DNA of 64,000 nt, from NCBI RefSeq assembly GCF_014236855.1, contig NZ_CP051261.1, positions 3,844,001-3,908,000 of the forward strand. The letters run 5' to 3'. The notes under the pieces are model-generated. The model did no database searches and was not told where the DNA came from. It saw nothing but the letters and a program-made list of their open reading frames with translations. Both the position numbers and the translations under genes were made by a program. The DNA comes from Xanthomonas sp. SI. GTDB taxonomy: Bacteria > Pseudomonadota > Gammaproteobacteria > Xanthomonadales > Xanthomonadaceae. Positions 59,399-64,000 of this stretch are shown piece by piece (the first letter of the stretch is position 1; every line of letters starts with the position of its first letter).

Positions 59399-59791
59399 AT
59401 GCGCACGGTGCTGCGCCAACGGCTGTTGCTGGCGGCGCGGACCGACGCAATCGCGCAAGCCCTGGAGGACGGCTGGGAGACGCGCTGCCTGCATTGCCGC
59501 CGGCGTCTGCGCCTGCGCGGCGATGGCGAACCGCTCGGGCACAGCACGCTGGAACACGTGGTGCCGCAGGCCTGGTTCGGCCGCCGCGCGGCGGCGCCGC
59601 TGTGCGCCTTGGTCGGCGACGATCCGAACGATGCGCGCAATCTCGCGCTGGCCTGTGCCGGCTGCAACCACGGCAAGGGCCGCCGTCACGATGCGCGAGG
59701 CCCGCAGGATGCGCGCGCCTACGAAGTGGTCGCGGCCCTGCTCAGCGCGCGGCTGGCGCGCTGGCAGCCGCCGCCGGCGCCAGCGCACTGA
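59399..59791 (+). CDS. HNH endonuclease-like protein
   Basis: 130-residue protein with a complete small HNH domain: zinc Cys pairs C30/C33 (RCLHCRR) and C86/C89 (CAGCNHGKG), the catalytic-type His in LEHVVPQAW (H53), Asn81 in RNLAL and His91. The layout resembles bacterial HNH proteins of McrA/RecA-independent type; its DNA target is unknown. Starts 2 bp after kbl's stop. Its last 50 bp overlap the convergent pseudouridine synthase gene. Confidence 0.8.
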   Translation: MRTVLRQRLLLAARTDAIAQALEDGWETRCLHCRRRLRLRGDGEPLGHSTLEHVVPQAWFGRRAAAPLCALVGDDPNDARNLALACAGCNHGKGRRHDARGPQDARAYEVVAALLSARLARWQPPPAPAH

Positions 59792-60578
59792 CCTCGGCGG
59801 CACTGAGTTCGCGCCAGGCGCCCTTGCCCAGTTCGCCCAGCGCCAGCCCGCCGATCGCCACCCGCACCAGGCGCAGCACGCCCAGATCGAGTTCGGCCAG
59901 CAGGCGCCGGATCTGCCGGTTGCGGCCCTCGTCCAGCACCACTTCCAGCCAGGCGTGCTTGTCGCCTTGCCGCAACAGCCGCGCCTGCTTGGCGCGCAGC
60001 GGCTCGCCGTCGGCGACGACGCCGGCGCACATGCGCGCCAATAGGGCCGCATCGGGCAGCGCATCGACCTGCACGTGATAGGTCTTGTCCGGGCCGCTGG
60101 CCGGATCGGCGACCCGCGCCGCCCACTGCGGGTCGTTGCAGAACAGCAGCAAGCCCTCGCTGGCCTTGTCCAGGCGCCCGACCGGCGCCAGCCACGGCAA
60201 GCCGGCGCCGTCGAAACAGCGGTAGACGGTGTCGCGGCCGCGCTCGTCCTGCGCGGTGGTGACCAGGCCGCGCGGCTTGTTGAGCATCAGGTACAGGCGC
60301 TGCGTGGCGGCCAGCGGCGCGCCATCCAGCGCCAGCCGGTGGCGGCCGCGCAGGATCGGGAATTCGGGATCGGTGATGGTGTGGCCATCGACCGCGACGC
60401 GGCCGGCGGCGATCCAGCGCGCGGCTTCGGTGCGCGAGCACAGGCCGAGCTTGGACAGCGTGCGCGCCAGGCCGTGGCGGGCCTCGCCGGCCGCAACCGC
60501 GCGCGGCGAGCGCGGGGCGCTGGCCGCCGGCACCGAGGTGCGCGGCGCGGGGCGGCGGGAACGCGAAGGAGGCTTCAC
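59742..60578 (-). CDS. RsuA/RluB/RluE/RluF-family pseudouridine synthase (GTG start)
   Basis: Isomerises a uridine in ribosomal RNA. An S4 RNA-binding domain lies at about 35-80 (LARTLSKLGLCSRTEAARWI and RGRHRLALDG) and the catalytic domain follows, with the Asp motif VGRLDKASEGLLLF and the EGRNRQIRRLLA motif. The catalytic part resembles RluE/RluB, but the site cannot be named. No ATG is usable; the GTG at 60578 (VKPPSRSRRPAP) gives 278 residues with an Arg/Pro-rich N-terminus. Its 3' end overlaps the HNH gene by 50 bp. Confidence 0.85.
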   Translation of the reverse strand: MKPPSRSRRPAPRTSVPAASAPRSPRAVAAGEARHGLARTLSKLGLCSRTEAARWIAAGRVAVDGHTITDPEFPILRGRHRLALDGAPLAATQRLYLMLNKPRGLVTTAQDERGRDTVYRCFDGAGLPWLAPVGRLDKASEGLLLFCNDPQWAARVADPASGPDKTYHVQVDALPDAALLARMCAGVVADGEPLRAKQARLLRQGDKHAWLEVVLDEGRNRQIRRLLAELDLGVLRLVRVAIGGLALGELGKGAWRELSAAEVSALAPAAAASAPAAR

Positions 60579-60624
60579 CGCTCGCGCTTCGTACGCAGGC
60601 GCGGTCGGCGACCGCGCGCAGCGC

Positions 60625-61131
60625 TTACTGCTTGTCGACCGGTGCGGCCGCGGCGGGCGCCGGTGCGGCGGCGGGCACGGCGGCCGGTGCCGGACGCGCC
60701 TTGACCACACGCACGCCGCGCGCCTTCATCCACGCGTCGAACTCTTCGGCGGTCATGCGCTTGCCGTTCTGGCTCATGTCGAAGCGCCATGGGGTGTTGT
60801 CGAACGCAGTGGCCGGCTTGTAGGCGGCCGGATCGTTCGGCTTCACCGCAGCGCCCGCCGGCATCGCGTTGGCCAGGCTCTGGCAACCTTCGGCGCGCAG
60901 CCGCAGCAGCACCCGGTCCAGCGACTGGTCGCTGCTGTAGGACTGCGCCAGCACGCCGCTGGGCATGCCCAGTTGCAGGTTGCGCGTGTACAGCTCCGAG
61001 GCGATCGGCGCACCGACCGTGGCCGGCAGCGGCAACGGCTTGGGCAGCACGTCGCCGGAGCAATCCGGTGCGGCATGGGCGGCAGGAATCAAGGCAAGAC
61101 CAAGCAGGCCGGCCGTAACGATACGCAGCAT
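60625..61131 (-). CDS. Secreted hypothetical protein, Ala/Pro-rich tail
   Basis: 168-residue protein with signal peptide 1-20 (LLGLALIPAAHA-APD). Two cysteines (C24, and C in AEGCQSLANAMP) may form a disulfide. The central part includes NTPWRFDMSQNGKRMTAEEFDAWMKARGV; the last 30 residues are Ala/Pro-rich. I do not recognise a characterised family. It precedes the pseudouridine synthase by 46 bp on the same strand. Starts at MLRIVTAGLL; a longer reading lacks a signal peptide. Confidence 0.7.
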   Translation of the reverse strand: MLRIVTAGLLGLALIPAAHAAPDCSGDVLPKPLPLPATVGAPIASELYTRNLQLGMPSGVLAQSYSSDQSLDRVLLRLRAEGCQSLANAMPAGAAVKPNDPAAYKPATAFDNTPWRFDMSQNGKRMTAEEFDAWMKARGVRVVKARPAPAAVPAAAPAPAAAAPVDKQ

Positions 61132-61273
61132 CGGTTTTTTTCCATTCAGGCGAGACGACGCCGCGAGTGTAGGCAGGGCCAGGCGCAGTTTCAACCGATA
61201 CCGGCACTGCATGCGCTAAATAATTGGGAAGGCTGAAAAAGTTCAGCTTGGCGAAGGGCTTTTTGCTGCCCCC

Positions 61274-61344
61274 TGTAGGAGCGGCTTCAGCCGCGACATT
61301 TGCGTTGCCGGAGAGGACATGTCGCGGCTGAAGCCGCTCCTACA
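61274..61344. repeat. REP-like inverted repeat (TGTAGGAGCGGCTTCAGCCGCGACAT)
   Basis: Perfect 26-bp inverted arms at 61274-61299 and 61319-61344 around a 19-bp centre. Each arm holds the GCGGCTTCAGCCGC palindrome seen in REP elements of Pseudomonas, Xanthomonas and Stenotrophomonas. It lies in the 61132-61428 gap between ompA and the secreted hypothetical. No transposase (RAYT) gene is in the window. Confidence 0.92.
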
Positions 61345-61373
61345 ACGGATGCGCGCGATGTTTTTCCAGGCGC

Positions 61374-61407
61374 ACAAAAACAAAGCCCGGCGCGAGGCCG
61401 GGCTTTG
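61374..61407 (-). terminator. Rho-independent terminator of ompA
   Basis: An 11-bp stem (CAAAGCCCGGC with its complement) and a 5-base loop, followed by TTTTTGTGCG on the minus strand. It lies 21 bp past the ompA stop. Confidence 0.92.
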
Positions 61408-61428
61408 CTTGAAGCATGAAGCGTCCGA

Positions 61429-62523
61429 TTAGTTCTGGACGTTCAGCTCGGTACGACGGTTCTTCGCACGGCCTTCCGGGTTGTCCGAACCATCCGGGTT
61501 GGTGTTCGGCGCAATCGGGCGGCTCTCGCCGTAACCGATCGGACCGACCAGACGCGAAGCGTCCACGCCGTTCTTGGTCAGGTAGTCATACACGGTGGTC
61601 GCACGACGCTCGGACAGCTTCTGGTTGTAAGCGTCGGTACCCTTCGAGTCGGTGTGACCGGCGACCTCGACCTTCAGGTCGGGGTAACGCTTCAGGATCT
61701 CGGTGGCTTCGCTCAGAATCGCGATCGCGTCCGGACGCAGGGTCGACTTGTTGAAGTCGAAGTTGACGCCCTTCAGGTCGATCGACACAGGCACCGGGCA
61801 ACCGTCCGGACCGATGGTCTGGCCAGGCTGCGAAGCCGGGCACTTGTCGTCGCAGTTGTTGACGCCGTCACCGTCGTCGTCCATGTCCGCGCAGCTCGGG
61901 GCAGCGGTCGGAGCAGGAGCGGCAACCGGAGCCGACGGCGGCGGGCCGAGCGGGATCACGACGCCGACCGAAGCCAGCACGTCGCCGAACCAGTTCTCGG
62001 ACGGAGCGGCAACGCTCTGGTCGTCGAAGTCAGCGCGGTAGGCCACTTCGGCACGCACGGCAACGCGCTTGTCGAAGGTGGTCTGCAGACCGACGCCGGC
62101 CTTGGCGGCAAAGTTGCCGTCCTTGCGCTGGCCCGGGGACACGGCGCCGCCGGTGTCGAACTCTTCTTCCGAACGCTGGTAGCCCAGACCGAACAGCAGG
62201 TACGGGTTCCAGCCACGGCCTTCCTGGATGAAGTGGCGACGCAGGTCGAACGAGATGCCGTACTGGCTCCAGTTCAGGTCCTGGTTGGCGTCGAAGTTCG
62301 GGTTCTGATAGTTCAGTTCACCGTCGATCGACCAGTTCGGGCTGACGAACTTGCCCAGACCCAGGGTGACGAACGGGGCGTCGTTGGTCAGACGGTCGTT
62401 GTCCTGGAAGTTGAAACCGGCCGAACCGGTCAGGTACCAGCGGTCGTCGAATTCCTGTGCGGACGCTGCCTGGGCGACGGCCAGACCGCCCAGCAACGCG
62501 GCGGTGAGAATTTTCTTGTTCAT
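61429..62523 (-). CDS. ompA: OmpA-family outer membrane protein
   Basis: 364-residue abundant outer-membrane protein. Signal peptide 1-22 (to ASA-QEF), an N-terminal eight-strand barrel (about 23-195), a Ca-binding thrombospondin-type-3-like repeat with cysteines (DMDDDGDGVNNCDDKCPAS, near 213-231), and a C-terminal peptidoglycan-binding OmpA domain (VNFDFNKSTLRPDA, VEVAGHTDSKGTDAYNQKLSERRA in two parts). It resembles OprF-type OmpA. Codon choice is strongly biased toward preferred GC3 codons less uniformly than neighbours, as in highly expressed genes. Confidence 0.94.
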   Translation of the reverse strand: MNKKILTAALLGGLAVAQAASAQEFDDRWYLTGSAGFNFQDNDRLTNDAPFVTLGLGKFVSPNWSIDGELNYQNPNFDANQDLNWSQYGISFDLRRHFIQEGRGWNPYLLFGLGYQRSEEEFDTGGAVSPGQRKDGNFAAKAGVGLQTTFDKRVAVRAEVAYRADFDDQSVAAPSENWFGDVLASVGVVIPLGPPPSAPVAAPAPTAAPSCADMDDDGDGVNNCDDKCPASQPGQTIGPDGCPVPVSIDLKGVNFDFNKSTLRPDAIAILSEATEILKRYPDLKVEVAGHTDSKGTDAYNQKLSERRATTVYDYLTKNGVDASRLVGPIGYGESRPIAPNTNPDGSDNPEGRAKNRRTELNVQN

Positions 62524-62797
62524 TAATACAGCTCCTTGTTTCGGGGATATAGAAACCGATAGGGCATGGTTCAGTACAGATGTCTCGTCACATCCAGACG
62601 GCCGTTCCGCACGCCATCGCCGCGCACATTATGCTCGGCATGGTGAAGACCGCGTTAACAGGCACGTAACATGTGAAACCCACGACCAGACCCTCGGCGG
62701 TCGTGGATACACCGTATACAGCTTCATGAAATGATGCAATGCGGCGCTTGGGGCCTGTCGGCGCGTGTAGACAGCGTGCCGGTTTTGTACGGCCGTC
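62524..62797. other. Intergenic 274 bp between ompA and the LysR gene
   Basis: Contains ompA's leader: AAGGAG lies 6-11 bp before its ATG, and CTGAAC/TATATC boxes 17 bp apart sit at about 62544-62572 as a weak promoter candidate. Nothing else recognised. Confidence 0.5.
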
Positions 62798-63709
62798 TCA
62801 CTCCAGGCGCTCCCAAGGCGGCGGATCCGCCAGCTGAACCTGCATGAACTCGACGAAGGCGCGCACCCGCGGCGGCACCAGCCGGCGCTGCGGCATCACC
62901 GCGTAGATGCCGGTCTCGGCGATCGTGTACTGCGGCAGCACCTGGCACAGGCGCCCGTGGCGCAGGTCCTCGGCTACATGCCAAACCGAATGCAGGGAAA
63001 TGCCCTGGCCATTGAGTACCGCATCGCGCAGCACTTCGCCGAAGTTGGATTCCAGCGGCCCGCCGACCTTGACCGCGACCTCGCCCTCGGCGCCGTGCAG
63101 GTGCCAGGTGTCCTGGCGGCCTTCGGCGCCGGTCAGCAGCAGGCAGGCGTGCGCGGCCAGGTCCGCCGGGGTGGCCGGTTCGCCGTGGCGGCGCAGGTAG
63201 TCGGGAGCGGCGCACAGCACCCGGCGGTTGCCGGCCAGGCGCCGCGCCACCAGGGTGGAATCGCGCAACGCACCGATCCGGATCGCCAGGTCGAAGCCCT
63301 CGCTGACCAGGTCCACCACGTTGTCGCTCAGGTGCACGCTCAGCCGCATCTGCGGATACAGGGCCATGAACTGCGGCAGCAGCGGCGACACGTACTGGCG
63401 CCCGAACGAGGCCGACATGGTCACCCGCAAGGTGCCGGCGGCGCTGCGGCCGGCTTCGCGCAGGCCGCCGGCCAGCGACTCCAGGTCCTCGACCAGCGCG
63501 CGGCCCTGTTCGGCCAGCTGCAGGCCTTCGGGCGTGGGATGCAGGCGCCGCGTGGTCCGGTGCAGCAGGCGCACGCCGAGATCGCGCTCGAGCCGCTTCA
63601 GCCGCTGGCTGGCAACCGCCACCGACAGGTCAAGGCTGCGCGCCGCGGCGCTGATCGAGCCCAGGTCGAGCACGCGCAGGAACAACGCGATGTCGCCGAT
63701 CCGGTCCAT
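62798..63709 (-). CDS. LysR-family transcriptional regulator
   Basis: 303 residues. The N-terminal LysR winged helix reads MDRIGDIALFLRVLDLGSIS then AAARSLDLSVAVASQRLKRLE and HRTTRRLHPTPEG; the C-terminal substrate-binding domain is of the CrgA-like type (PBP2_CrgA), with FDLAIRIGALRDSTLVARRL. Start at MDRIGD; an 8-codon longer start exists. It is divergent from the MFS gene, 96 bp apart, and probably controls it. Confidence 0.92.
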   Translation of the reverse strand: MDRIGDIALFLRVLDLGSISAAARSLDLSVAVASQRLKRLERDLGVRLLHRTTRRLHPTPEGLQLAEQGRALVEDLESLAGGLREAGRSAAGTLRVTMSASFGRQYVSPLLPQFMALYPQMRLSVHLSDNVVDLVSEGFDLAIRIGALRDSTLVARRLAGNRRVLCAAPDYLRRHGEPATPADLAAHACLLLTGAEGRQDTWHLHGAEGEVAVKVGGPLESNFGEVLRDAVLNGQGISLHSVWHVAEDLRHGRLCQVLPQYTIAETGIYAVMPQRRLVPPRVRAFVEFMQVQLADPPPWERLE

Positions 63710-63805
63710 TTTATGGATTCCATTGAAAGTCACTCAATATCTTGCCAGTTTGTGCTGATAAATCGCGGATCTAGGCTGTGCTCCGTCCCGTCTTCCGGAG
63801 CCGTC

Positions 63806-64000
63806 ATGGCCTCGCTTCCCGCACCTCCGCCAGGCGCCGCGCCGCCGCGGCTACCGCTCGCCCTGTTCGCGCTGACCGCCGGCGCATTCGGCATCGGCAC
63901 AACCGAGTTCGTGATCATGGGCCTGCTGCTGCAGGTCGCTGCCGACCTGCAGGTCAGCGTCCCCGCCGCCGGGCTGCTGATCTCCGGCTATGCGCTGGGC
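63806..64000 (+). CDS. MFS transporter, DHA1/AraJ-like (partial, 3' end outside window)
   Basis: The first 65 residues of a major facilitator: polar N-terminus MASLPAPPPGAAPP, then a first helix LALFALTAGAFGIGTTEFVI and MGLLLQVAADLQVSVPAAG, the opening typical of arabinose-efflux (AraJ/YdhP-type) drug/sugar transporters. The rest lies beyond the window. Divergent LysR gene upstream. Confidence 0.88.
   Translation, partial: MASLPAPPPGAAPPRLPLALFALTAGAFGIGTTEFVIMGLLLQVAADLQVSVPAAGLLISGYALG

Overview
The window is a GC-rich (about 68-70%) bacterial chromosome segment, almost certainly from a Xanthomonas-type gammaproteobacterium (Xanthomonadaceae). The basis is the gene content and order (phoB-phoR-ppk-ppx, folC-dedD-cvpA-purF, tig-clpP-clpX-lon-hupB, a TorF-type porin, an NAD-type isocitrate dehydrogenase, a DPP7-like S46 peptidase), the many 4-bp stop/start overlaps, and REP-type repeats built on GTAGGAGCGGCTTCAGCCGCGAC. 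I see no plasmid, prophage, insertion sequence or CRISPR array. Most of it is ordinary core genome.

Layout. 1-2.6 kb: start of dnaX (leaves the window on the left), tRNA-Ser(GGA), the SRP RNA gene, and unusual duplications of the 3' ends of both RNA genes. 2.6-6.8 kb: a tightly coupled minus-strand operon kdkA - MBL hydrolase - moaA - NTF2-like - moaC - moaD - moaE (3-deoxy-octulosonic acid kinase plus molybdopterin synthesis), divergent from a GT9 heptosyltransferase. 8-13.9 kb: DUF6165, tRNA-Ser(CGA), PP2C phosphatase, dnaQ, rnhA, a methyltransferase, gloB, mltD. 13.9-14.8 kb: a lower-GC islet with one orphan membrane protein. 14.9-24.4 kb: envelope and cytosolic protein quality control (ppiD; tig-clpP-clpX; lon; hupB) with tRNA-Asp x2, tRNA-Val and tRNA-Leu. 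24.6-28.2 kb: a divergent HTH regulator / S41 peptidase pair, a four-tRNA cluster (Pro, Arg, His, Lys) and a Bax-inhibitor-1 protein. 28.3-32 kb: NAD isocitrate dehydrogenase, AhpD-like protein, glutaredoxin, BepA-like metalloprotease. 32-40.5 kb: phosphate block phoB-phoR-ppk-ppx followed by a GT4 glycosyltransferase, a PAP2 phosphatase and lpxH. 40.5-49.4 kb: lipoprotein, secreted metzincin, DUF455 ferritin-like protein, purF, cvpA, dedD, folC, histidine phosphatase. 49.5-59.8 kb: S46 dipeptidyl peptidase, tdh, TorF porin, the sulfate importer sbp-cysT-cysW-cysA, kbl, an HNH protein. 59.7-64 kb: a pseudouridine synthase, a secreted hypothetical, OmpA, a LysR regulator and the start of an MFS transporter (leaves the window on the right).

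The genes cooperate in recognisable sets. moaA/C/D/E make molybdopterin. tig, ClpXP and Lon handle folding and turnover of cytosolic proteins. PhoBR probably controls phosphate responses, with polyphosphate kinase and phosphatase beside it and possible lipid-remodelling genes downstream. Tdh and Kbl are the two steps of threonine to glycine conversion but sit 5 kb apart. No complete undescribed system stands out. The strongest anomalies are the 217-bp tandem array seeded by the SRP RNA 3' end, the neighbouring 160-bp duplication of the tRNA-Ser 3' end, a three-repeat PHO box before phoB, a probably leaderless regulator gene, and several dispersed repeat families.
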